64,000 nt of DNA from Desulfitobacterium sp050251735. Its GTDB lineage: Bacteria; Bacillota; Desulfitobacteriia; Desulfitobacteriales; Desulfitobacteriaceae. The stretch is taken from the NCBI GenBank assembly GCA_050251735.1, contig JBFWMF010000007.1, positions 79,273 through 143,272 on the forward strand. The letters run 5' to 3'. A model generated the notes under the pieces. It did no database searches and was not told the origin of the DNA. It saw nothing but the letters and a program-made list of their open reading frames with translations. The translations under genes and the position numbers were made by a program. Positions 9,410 to 15,741 of the stretch are shown here, piece after piece; the stretch's first letter is position 1; every line of letters starts with the position of its first letter.

Positions 9410-9439
9410 TTTGACCTTTTTTGACCTTTGTACTAAAAT
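9410..9439 (+). promoter_or_regulatory. clpP promoter with embedded CtsR operator
   Basis: The minus strand of 9410-9426 reads GGTCAAAAAAGGTCAAA, an exact match to the CtsR heat-shock operator GGTCAAANANGGTCAAA. The same bases supply a -35 box TTGACC (9411-9416), 17 bp before the -10 box TAAAAT (9434-9439). A CtsR dimer here would block RNA polymerase directly. The operator consensus is established knowledge. Confidence 0.88.
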
Positions 9440-9504
9440 AGGAATATCAGGACAGGATAGACTGAGACAAAAAATTAGGATAAAGAATACAAGGGGGATT
9501 CATA

Positions 9505-10113
9505 ATGAGCTATTTGGTGCCTATGGTTATTGAACAAACCAATCGTGGAGAGCGTTCCTACGATATTTATTCCCGGCTGCTTAAGGATCGGATCATCTTT
9601 TTGGGTGGACCGGTTAGCGATGATGTGGCCAATGTGATTGTAGCTCAACTGCTGTTCTTAGAAGCTGAAGATCCAGAAAAGGATATTTTCTTATACATCA
9701 ATAGTCCTGGTGGCTCCATCTCTGCCGGCATGGCTATTTATGATACTATGCAATATATTCGCCCGGATGTGCATACCATCTGCGTCGGTTTAGCAGCAAG
9801 CATGGGAGCCTTCCTTTTAACCGCCGGAGCAAAAGGGAAACGGACAGCACTTCCCAATGCGGAAATTCTCATCCACCAACCCTTGATTGGCGGCGGCGGT
9901 ATTTCCGGTCAAGCCACCGAAATCGAAATCCATGCTAAGCATTTACTCCGTATCAAAGAACGGATGAATCGCATTTTGGCTGAACGTACCGGCCAAACCA
10001 TGGAGCGCATCGAAGCCGATACAGACCGTGATCGCTACATGACAGCCGAAGAAGCCAAGGCTTATGGTCTTATCGACGAAGTCTTGGAAAAACCGCTGCA
10101 AGCAAAAAAATAA
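9505..10113 (+). CDS. clpP: ATP-dependent Clp protease proteolytic subunit
   Basis: 202-residue serine protease that forms the tetradecameric ClpP barrel and works with ClpC/ClpX. The catalytic triad is visible as S99 (GLAASMGAF), H124 (EILIHQP) and D172 (EADTDRD). Length and N-terminal propeptide-like start (MSYLVPMVIEQ) are standard. GGGGG precedes the ATG by 8 bp. It is monocistronic: a CtsR-controlled promoter lies upstream and a terminator downstream, and clpX is not adjacent. Confidence 0.97.
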   Translation: MSYLVPMVIEQTNRGERSYDIYSRLLKDRIIFLGGPVSDDVANVIVAQLLFLEAEDPEKDIFLYINSPGGSISAGMAIYDTMQYIRPDVHTICVGLAASMGAFLLTAGAKGKRTALPNAEILIHQPLIGGGGISGQATEIEIHAKHLLRIKERMNRILAERTGQTMERIEADTDRDRYMTAEEAKAYGLIDEVLEKPLQAKK

Positions 10114-10120
10114 AAAAATG

Positions 10121-10163
10121 GGGACTGGTTTTCAACGAGAAAGTCGTTAAAGAAACCGGTCCC
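10121..10163 (+). terminator. Hairpin after clpP
   Basis: GGGACTGGTTT and AAACCGGTCCC pair over 11 bp with one G-T; a smaller AACGA/TCGTT hairpin sits inside the loop. Followed by a pyrimidine-rich tract. It superficially resembles the dispersed repeat but has a different core. Confidence 0.6.
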
Positions 10164-10209
10164 TTCTGTTAGAGAACTTCGATTTAGGAAGGATCAAAGG
10201 GGATAGAGT

Positions 10210-11079
10210 ATGCGAAAAATCAAAAAGGCCATCATCCCAGCTGCAGGCCTTGGCACACGTTTTTTGCCGGCAACGAAAGCCCAACCCAAAGAAATGCTGC
10301 CGATCGTGGATAAACCAACTATTCAATACATCGTTGAAGAAGCTGTTAATTCAGGAATCGAAGATATCATTATCGTCACCGGGCGCAATAAGCGGGCCAT
10401 TGAAGATCATTTTGATCGTTCCATTGAGCTCGAAACCTTTTTGCAAAAGAGCGATAAGAATGAACTTTTGGATATGGTCCAAGATATCGCGCGACTGGTG
10501 GATATCTACTATGTACGTCAAAAAGAAGCCCTGGGCCTTGGCCATGCAATCTACAGTGCTAGGAAATTCATCGGGGATGAACCCTTCGCAGTGCTTTTGG
10601 GTGATGATATCATCCATTCGGAAGTGCCCTGTCTGAAACAAATGATCCAAGTATACGAACGACATGGTGCCAGCATTGTGGGGGTACAGCAAGTCCCCCT
10701 TGAAGACACCTCGAAATACGGAATTGTTGACGGCGTGCTTTTTGATGAGAGTATCTATCGAGCTCAGGATTTAGTGGAAAAACCCCGCCCAGAAGATGCC
10801 CCGAGCTCCCGCTTAGCAATTATGGGCCGCTACATACTTAACCCTGAGATTTTTGACATCCTCGAGAACCTCCCTCCCGGCAAAGGGGGAGAGATTCAAC
10901 TGACCGATGGACTAAAGGAGCTGGCGAAGTCACAAGAAATCCTTGCCTATCAATTTGATGGTCAGCGTTATGATGTGGGAGACAAGCTGGGCTTCGTCCA
11001 AGCCACCATCGAATATGCCCTCCGTCGGGAGGACCTCTCTGAGCCCCTCATGAACTACTTAAAACACCTCATCAAGTGA
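10210..11079 (+). CDS. galU: UTP-glucose-1-phosphate uridylyltransferase
   Basis: 289-residue nucleotidyltransferase making UDP-glucose from UTP and glucose-1-phosphate. The N-terminal pyrophosphorylase signature is clear (GLGTRFLPATKAQPKEMLPI, residues 13-32), followed by VDKP, a QKEALGLGHA loop near 100 and a KPRPEDAPSSRLAIMGRYIL stretch. AAGGGGATAG precedes the ATG. UDP-glucose would feed the surface-glycan loci downstream. Reliable at family level. Confidence 0.94.
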   Translation: MRKIKKAIIPAAGLGTRFLPATKAQPKEMLPIVDKPTIQYIVEEAVNSGIEDIIIVTGRNKRAIEDHFDRSIELETFLQKSDKNELLDMVQDIARLVDIYYVRQKEALGLGHAIYSARKFIGDEPFAVLLGDDIIHSEVPCLKQMIQVYERHGASIVGVQQVPLEDTSKYGIVDGVLFDESIYRAQDLVEKPRPEDAPSSRLAIMGRYILNPEIFDILENLPPGKGGEIQLTDGLKELAKSQEILAYQFDGQRYDVGDKLGFVQATIEYALRREDLSEPLMNYLKHLIK

Positions 11080-11093
11080 AGAAGTGATTCAAA

Positions 11094-11138
11094 GGGACAG
11101 GTCCCTGTTTTCATTAGAGAATGGGTACCTGTCTTTTT
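11094..11138 (+). repeat. Dispersed palindromic repeat, copy 2, acting as the galU terminator
   Basis: GGGACAGGTCCC (11094-11105) and GGGTACCTGTC (11123-11133) can fold into a stem ending in TTTTTAT, so this repeat copy probably doubles as the galU terminator. Confidence 0.6.
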
Positions 11139-11196
11139 ATTTTGCCTTTCTAGCTCTATACCTTTACCCCACCCACAGCCTTATAATTAGAAAAGT

Positions 11197-11209
11197 GGGA
11201 CCTGACCCC
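11197..11209. repeat. Dispersed palindromic repeat, copy 3
   Basis: GGGACCTGACCCC followed by two tandem TTTTTCATC units (about 11211-11230). Same core as copy 7, which lies inside a gene. Confidence 0.6.
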
Positions 11210-11406
11210 GTTTTTCATCCGTTTTTCATCTGGGGTTTGCTGTTACTATTTCGCGAAAGCTTGTACCCTCGGGTAAACTACTGACAAATCGGACAGGCTG
11301 AGGGCGGAAAAAGGGTAGAGGCGTGCAGGAAAAACGACAGGTTTTCCTCCTAAAAATTGGTAATATATTAGAGAGCTATTGATTACTTAATAAAGGAGGG
11401 AGATTC

Positions 11407-12132
11407 ATGGAGTTCGACAAAAAGAAGGTCCTATCCTTGGCGGGAACCCTCGTATTGGCCGGTGCGGTGGTTGTCGGCGGGATCTATGGACCGAGTGCCT
11501 GGAAGGTCTTTATGAATAAGGCAGCGCCTGAGAAAGACTCTGTCGTTATTCAGGCACCACCTGTTGAAGGCGCGAACCCTCAGGATCCCAGTACAGCTGA
11601 GAGTCCACCCGGGCAAACCTCTGGAGTAAGCCCTGCTGTAACTGTGACGGATCCACCGGGAATTAATGCTACTCCACAGGGAGATGTCTCAGGGCCAAAG
11701 AAATATAAAGAGCCCGACACCAAAGACATCAACTTAGCCCCATCTGTCGCCGGCTTTTTTGGCGAAAACGGTTTGAGTCAAGATGCTCAGAATCTTGTGT
11801 TTGGTGCGGCGTGGAATATCCATCAATATGTGGATGGATATTTATACGGACCGAATTCCGGTCCGCAGATGAACGAAGAAGACATTAAACGCTACATTGT
11901 TTTCCACAAATCACTGTGGGATCAACGACTAAAGAACGAACCGAATCAAGCGGCACAATTTAAGGAATACGTAAGTGCCTTATTGAATCGTGGCGCTGAT
12001 GCGTTTAATGCGAAAGACAAAGTTCGCATCGAGCAATTCCATCAAGAGCTTCATGATTTGGACGCCCATCTCTTGCGTGACGATCAGAGTGCGAAGATTT
12101 ACGGGGCCACCCCATTTGCCACGAAACGGTAG
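11407..12132 (+). CDS. Membrane-anchored protein of unknown function
   Basis: 241 residues; I do not recognise the family. Residues 9-30 form one hydrophobic segment (signal anchor), 45-100 are a Pro/Ser/Gly/Thr-rich linker, and 105-241 are a mostly helical domain rich in Asn, Gln and charged residues (NEEDIKRYIVFHKSLWDQR..). The topology suggests an extracellular globular domain tethered to the membrane. AAAGGAGGG lies 8 bp upstream. Downstream is the structured non-coding region, with no terminator before it, so the two may share a transcript. A second gene at 14258 has the same anchor-linker-domain plan. Confidence 0.75.
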   Translation: MEFDKKKVLSLAGTLVLAGAVVVGGIYGPSAWKVFMNKAAPEKDSVVIQAPPVEGANPQDPSTAESPPGQTSGVSPAVTVTDPPGINATPQGDVSGPKKYKEPDTKDINLAPSVAGFFGENGLSQDAQNLVFGAAWNIHQYVDGYLYGPNSGPQMNEEDIKRYIVFHKSLWDQRLKNEPNQAAQFKEYVSALLNRGADAFNAKDKVRIEQFHQELHDLDAHLLRDDQSAKIYGATPFATKR

Positions 12133-12139
12133 AGGATTC

Positions 12140-12639
12140 AGCTTTTTATAACAATTACAGGAACGATATGCAATTTAGCTAAAGCAAGGATTTCGGTAGC
12201 TACCGTGGCTGAGTTTCCACGAAGGTTTGAATGCAAAACCGTGACGGGCAGAGGACCGTTCGATTCACTGGAGAGCAATTATGCATGAGATAGAGATTAA
12301 ATTATGGGGTCGACTGACAACTGAATATGGCTTGAGGAGTACGGAAAACGTATGAAGAGAACCCTATATGGGTTACGGTCCTCAGATTAATTCTGATTAA
12401 ATTGATGCTGAGGCTATTCTAAAGTGACGACCTACGCACCAGCCGGCGTAAATAATAGGCGAAATATTTCTTGTCGAGAATCTATGGCATTGAGTGAGAG
12501 CGGCTTTAAGCGCTTAAGGCCGAGAGGCTCAAAACGACAGAGAGGTTGAAGCGGTGAAGTAGATTCGCTTCAGGTGAAACTATGATAAATGCGCGCTTTA
12601 ATGAAGAAGATCTGACCATCGGGGGTCAGATCTTTTTTA
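12140..12639 (+). ncRNA. Candidate structured RNA (unassigned class)
   Basis: Nearly 500 bp without an open frame but dense in complementary segments: CGGTAGCTACCG (12194-12205), GTGG..CCAC (12205-12220), GGTTT..AAACC (12224-12240), a long-range 9-bp pair GAGGACCGT (12251-12259) with ACGGTCCTC (12375-12383), AACCCTATATGGGTT just before it, TACGC..GCGTA near 12434-12450, a TTAAGCGCTTAA stem near 12510-12525, GAAGCG..CGCTTC near 12548-12571, and a terminal stem-loop with T-run. I checked it by eye against RNase P, tmRNA, SRP and 6S RNA signatures and found none. The class is unknown, and the transcript start is undefined. Confidence 0.5.
12606..12639 (+). terminator. Intrinsic terminator of the candidate RNA
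   Basis: AAGATCTGACC and GGTCAGATCTT form an 11-bp stem with a 6-base loop, directly followed by TTTTTT. One of the strongest terminators in the window. Confidence 0.88.
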
Positions 12640-12755
12640 TACTGTCAGAAAGTATAACTTTGTTGCATACTTTCCTCTAGCATAAGTGCAACCAACGACT
12701 TCGCCTTTATGGATGCGTGATTAAAAGTCACGGCGAAGCCGGGTTTTCTTTATAT
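12640..12755 (+). ncRNA. Second small structured element ending in a terminator
   Basis: Immediately after the first terminator. GAAAGTAT (12648-12655) pairs perfectly with ATACTTTC (12667-12674); GTTGCA (12662-12667) can alternatively pair with TGCAAC (12687-12692); a final stem CTTCGCC / GGCGAAG (12699-12705 / 12732-12738) with an inner GTGA/TCAC helix is followed by TTTTCTTTAT. It could be a small RNA, a tandem terminator, or a mobile-element end. No known class recognised. Confidence 0.4.
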
Positions 12756-12837
12756 TTCTACAAGAGTTTATGATAATTCTGATTGATTGGTTAGCAAGTG
12801 GACTAAACCTTACTGCAAGATTAGAACTGTCCTTTGA

Positions 12838-12866
12838 TTGACTTATATAAAGTGTTAGGGTAAACT
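12838..12866 (+). promoter_or_regulatory. sdpR-sdpI promoter
   Basis: TTGACT (12838-12843), 17 bp, TAAACT (12861-12866). Good sigma-A spacing; the inverted-repeat operator follows within 8 bp, over the expected transcription start. Confidence 0.65.
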
Positions 12867-12873
12867 AAATATA

Positions 12874-12907
12874 GATAGTTAGATAATTGTCTAAATATCT
12901 AACTATC
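12874..12907. promoter_or_regulatory. Operator-like inverted repeat before sdpR
   Basis: Two perfect 11-bp arms, GATAGTTAGAT and ATCTAACTATC, separated by 12 bases. ArsR-family repressors commonly bind such AT-rich dyads over their own promoter, so this is a likely SdpR autoregulatory site. Confidence 0.75.
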
Positions 12908-12936
12908 GCGGAAGTATAGTTAAAGGGGGGTATAGC

Positions 12937-13278
12937 ATGTCTCCACTCAACGAGACCTTTAAGGCACTCTCCGATAAGACGCGACGTCAGATTCTCAAGC
13001 TTTTGCATGCCGGAGATTTGAACGCTGGAGAAATAGCCGATCATTTTGAGATGACCAAGCCCAGTATATCTCATCATTTGAATTTGTTGAAGCAAGCAGA
13101 TCTTATAAGTGACCGAAGACAAGGCCAAACGATTATCTACACCTTGAATACCTCCGTATTTGAAGAAATCGTGGGCTGGTTTTTAGAATTTACAGGGAAG
13201 CATCCCGATGAGTTGGATTTTAATCAAGGTGAGGAAGCCTTTGAGGAAGCACCACCAAAGACGGATAAAAGCAAATAA
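12937..13278 (+). CDS. sdpR: ArsR-family autorepressor (SdpR-like)
   Basis: 113-residue winged-helix repressor. The HTH covers about residues 20-75 (GDLNAGEIADHFEMTKPSIS, then SHHLNLLKQADLI), and the beta-wing is RRQGQTIIYTLNTS. No metal-binding CxC motif is present, which argues for the SdpR branch rather than a metal sensor. It precedes an SdpI-type protein, as in the Bacillus subtilis sdpRI pair, where SdpI sequesters SdpR at the membrane when toxin is present. AAAGGGGGG lies upstream. No sdpC toxin gene is visible here. Confidence 0.88.
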   Translation: MSPLNETFKALSDKTRRQILKLLHAGDLNAGEIADHFEMTKPSISHHLNLLKQADLISDRRQGQTIIYTLNTSVFEEIVGWFLEFTGKHPDELDFNQGEEAFEEAPPKTDKSK

Positions 13279-13354
13279 TCAGGCTAAGAATTAATATGGA
13301 TTAATATGGACTTCTCAAATTACTAAAACCTTATTATACGGAGGGGGAAAACCT

Positions 13355-14032
13355 ATGGAAAATATGGAAAACACCAATAACCAAAATCGAAACGGTCGAA
13401 CTGCAAAAATATTATCCGGCCTATTTGTTCTCATCAACATCATCGTTGGGGTGTGGGCCCAGCCTATGCTACCGGACCGAGTCCCATCCCATTGGAACAT
13501 CCAAGGGCAGGTGGATGGATATACAAACGCTTTTTGGGGTGCCTATCTTTTTCCGTTGCTAATCTTAGGGGTCTATCTCCTGTTCTGGGCACTTCCCAAG
13601 ATAGATCCGAAGCGGACTAATTACCAGAAGATGGGCCGTGTCTTTTGGATTGTCGGACTGACCTTGGTTGTGTTCTTATCATTCATGTACTGGGGAACCA
13701 TCGCTATAGCCTTGGGTTACCTAGAAACCCTACCGCGCTGGTATTTTTCCGGCATTGGCGTCCTCTTTATCCTGTTGGGGAATTATTTCGGAAAGATCAA
13801 GTATAACTATACCTTTGGCATACGCACCCCCTGGACTCTAGCTAACGAAGAAGTCTGGTTAAAAACCCACCGTTTTGCCGGACCCCTCTGGATTGTAGGT
13901 GGAATCCTCATGTGTCTGACAGGATTTCTTCCGCCAACCTGGACGGCTATCCTCTTCTGGCTCGTTATGGTTCTCATCGCCGTTGTACCCATGGCCTATT
14001 CCTATCTCATCCATAAAAGAATCGCAGGCTAA
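13355..14032 (+). CDS. sdpI: SdpI-family membrane protein (immunity/signal transducer)
   Basis: 225 residues with a DUF1648 segment at the start (VLINIIVGVWAQPMLPDRVP..HWNIQGQVDGY) and an SdpI domain with about six membrane helices. The PDRVPSHWN..G motif is diagnostic of the DUF1648/SdpI group. GGAGGGGG precedes the ATG by 7-9 bp, and it lies 76 bp after sdpR, probably in one transcript. Known members confer resistance to SdpC-like peptide and transmit its presence to SdpR. Whether this strain answers its own or a foreign peptide is unknown. Confidence 0.88.
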   Translation: MENMENTNNQNRNGRTAKILSGLFVLINIIVGVWAQPMLPDRVPSHWNIQGQVDGYTNAFWGAYLFPLLILGVYLLFWALPKIDPKRTNYQKMGRVFWIVGLTLVVFLSFMYWGTIAIALGYLETLPRWYFSGIGVLFILLGNYFGKIKYNYTFGIRTPWTLANEEVWLKTHRFAGPLWIVGGILMCLTGFLPPTWTAILFWLVMVLIAVVPMAYSYLIHKRIAG

Positions 14033-14052
14033 AACATGAAATTAAATCAAGT

Positions 14053-14098
14053 GGTCAGGCTCCTTGATTCAAAAATGAAAGCTGGGACCTGACCTTTT
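14053..14098 (+). repeat. Dispersed palindromic repeat, copy 4 (hairpin after sdpI)
   Basis: GGTCAGGCTCC (14053-14063) and GGGACCTGACC (14084-14094) form an imperfect stem followed by TTTTGA, so it may terminate the sdpRI transcript. Confidence 0.55.
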
Positions 14099-14257
14099 GA
14101 TTCGTCCCCAGAAAAATATATGTGCTTGTGTCTAAAATCTCTTTTCCCTGGTCAAGCTATGATTGAACGAGACTTCTTTCAGTGGGGATTCGCCCCCCAC
14201 TGAAGGTTAGTCGAGTCCATACTTTAGTGATAGAATCCAGGAAAAGGAGATTTATTT

Positions 14258-15004
14258 ATGCGTAAGATGTATGTATTGATTGGTTCAATAGCACTTGGAG
14301 TCGGTTTAGTGATCGGGGTAGTAGGCTATGCACTGGCGACGACACCAGCTGATGGTAATCCACGACTTGCTTTCTGGGAGAATAAAGATTCAATTTCCAC
14401 CTCCGGAGTGGACAGTAATTCTGGACAGAGCAACAGCCTCACCAATCCTTCAGAGCTAGGGATCTACCCTGTCGACCCCAATGACATGGCTACCACGGGC
14501 GGGATGCTTTCAGTTAATCCCGAACAAGAGAACCTCGACTCAACGGAAGTTATTGACCCCCACGACCCCAACATCCCTAACACACCCAATACTGCCAAGA
14601 ATGTACCAACTGAATTGGCAGAACTCATTATTTCTGATTATAAGCTCAATCTGGGCAGCTTGTTTGATGCATGGAAATCCACCGATATGGTAAGCTTCCG
14701 TGCCCGACTCAGTGAGGCCTATATGGGCGAACTTTTTGAAAAACATGCCCGCCAAGCGGAACGATTTATTGCCCAAGGGGTAGGAATTGAAGTGAGCGAT
14801 ATCCGTTTTGACAGTGTCACTATCGAGGCAGCCACTGCGACCTCGGCCACCCTTACCGCTTACTATCATTACATTGCCAAGGACTATGATATCGGTAACC
14901 AAATAGCGATGGGCGGGAACACGGAGCACCAAGTCAAGGTCCGCGTCAATATGGTCAAGGATAATGACCGTTGGTTAACGGCCGGAGAAACATTACTGCC
15001 ATAA
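14258..15004 (+). CDS. Membrane-anchored protein of unknown function
   Basis: 248 residues, family not recognised. Residues 5-28 are hydrophobic (signal anchor), 30-115 are a low-complexity Asn/Ser/Thr/Pro-rich linker (for example DPHDPNIPNTPNTAKN), and 118-248 form an alpha/beta domain with ELIISDYKLNLGSLFDAWKS and a strand-rich C-terminal half, a layout compatible with a small secreted sensing or binding domain. AAAAGGAGA lies upstream. A terminator follows. It resembles the 11407 gene in architecture but not in sequence. Extracellular location is inferred. Confidence 0.75.
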   Translation: MRKMYVLIGSIALGVGLVIGVVGYALATTPADGNPRLAFWENKDSISTSGVDSNSGQSNSLTNPSELGIYPVDPNDMATTGGMLSVNPEQENLDSTEVIDPHDPNIPNTPNTAKNVPTELAELIISDYKLNLGSLFDAWKSTDMVSFRARLSEAYMGELFEKHARQAERFIAQGVGIEVSDIRFDSVTIEAATATSATLTAYYHYIAKDYDIGNQIAMGGNTEHQVKVRVNMVKDNDRWLTAGETLLP

Positions 15005-15024
15005 ATTGCTACCCAAGCCCCCCC

Positions 15025-15064
15025 AAAGGACATCCCTTCAAAATTATGGAGGAATGTCCTTTTC
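15025..15064 (+). terminator. Terminator after the 14258 gene
   Basis: AAAGGACAT and ATGTCCTTT form the stem, extended by CCCTT / GGAGG-type pairs, and are followed by a T-run. Confidence 0.75.
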
Positions 15065-15151
15065 CTCATTATCGATTATTATTATATCTGTGGTATACTA
15101 TTTCCATAGAATGGTTTTTGCAAGCGAGATAGAAGAAAGGATGATCGAGCT

Positions 15152-15454
15152 GTGTTAGCACAATGTTATACGGTTGATGAAATTAAGGCGATTGTATCCG
15201 ATGTAGCTGAACGCTATGGGGTCGAACGGGTTGTCCTTTTTGGTTCTTATGCAAGAGGGGAAGCCAACCCCAGTAGTGATATTGATTTGCGGATTGATAA
15301 AGGTAAAATCAGGGGTTTATTTGAACTGTCCGGGTTTAAGCTAGATCTTGAAGAACGATTGGATATTTCTGTCGATGTGATGGAGACGGAAGGACTGAGC
15401 GAAAGGTTTCTAAAAAGAATTGGTGAGGAGGAAATCCTATTATATGAGCAATAG
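15152..15454 (+). CDS. MNT-type nucleotidyltransferase (antitoxin of an MNT/HEPN pair)
   Basis: 100-residue minimal nucleotidyltransferase. The active-site signature LFGSYARGEANPSSDIDLRI (GSxaRGexxxxSDxDL) is intact at about residues 30-49. In MNT/HEPN modules this protein AMPylates and silences a HEPN RNase toxin encoded next to it. Here the start appears to be a GTG/ATG-region codon (first codon GTG at 15152), with GAAAGGATG upstream. The adjoining HEPN frame overlaps by 11 bp but is truncated, so the antitoxin may now be an orphan. Confidence 0.85.
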   Translation: MLAQCYTVDEIKAIVSDVAERYGVERVVLFGSYARGEANPSSDIDLRIDKGKIRGLFELSGFKLDLEERLDISVDVMETEGLSERFLKRIGEEEILLYEQ

Positions 15455-15638
15455 GGAGAGAAACATCGATATTTTAGAACGGATAAGCAAGTTTTGTTCT
15501 GAAGTAGAAAATACACAATCTTACTTTGGAAGCTCCTTTGAAGTGTTTAGTAAAAATTCTATTTATCAAAATGCAATTGCCTTATGTCTTATGCAGATTG
15601 GCGAATTATCTGGTCACCTTTCAGATTATGGAGGGTGA
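15444..15638 (+). pseudogene. Truncated HEPN-domain toxin remnant
   Basis: Overlapping the MNT gene, the frame gives 64 residues (NRERNIDILERISKFCSEVE.., ..CLMQIGELSGHLSDYGG) that match the first half of DUF86-type HEPN toxins, normally about 110 residues. It stops before the catalytic RxxxxxH segment and the usual MRNILVHDY-like motif. The bases after the stop do not continue the domain in any frame I could follow, so the 3' half looks deleted. A very short functional variant cannot be excluded. Confidence 0.7.
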
Positions 15639-15741
15639 TTTTTAATTTAATATTATTCTCTATTCTGAGGTCTCGAAGGAAGGAAACACAGGGGAATATG
15701 TTGAAATAAGTACTAATCGACACGAATTAGGAGGAGATAGC

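Larger units (their letters stand above)
11080..11406. other. Intergenic region with repeat copies
   Basis: About 330 bp without a convincing gene. A 66-codon open frame at 11084-11284 is only the repeat region read through. It holds repeat copies 2 and 3 and, just before the next gene, a purine-rich AAAGGAGGGAG ribosome site. No clear promoter recognised. Confidence 0.5.

Noticed and set aside
10121..10163. Eighth copy of the palindromic repeat after clpP
   Set aside because: The hairpin core (GGGACTGGTTT / AAACCGGTCCC) differs from the GGGACCTGACCCC family; treated as an ordinary terminator.
11084..11284. 66-codon plus-strand open frame between galU and the 11407 gene
   Set aside because: It is a read-through of repeat copies 2 and 3 and the galU terminator, with no ribosome site and no protein-like composition.
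12140..12639. RNase P RNA, tmRNA, SRP RNA or 6S RNA for the structured region
   Set aside because: The GAGGAAAGUCC, ACAGAAA, GGCGUUUUGGAUUCGAC and GGUCAGGUCC-type signatures were not found.
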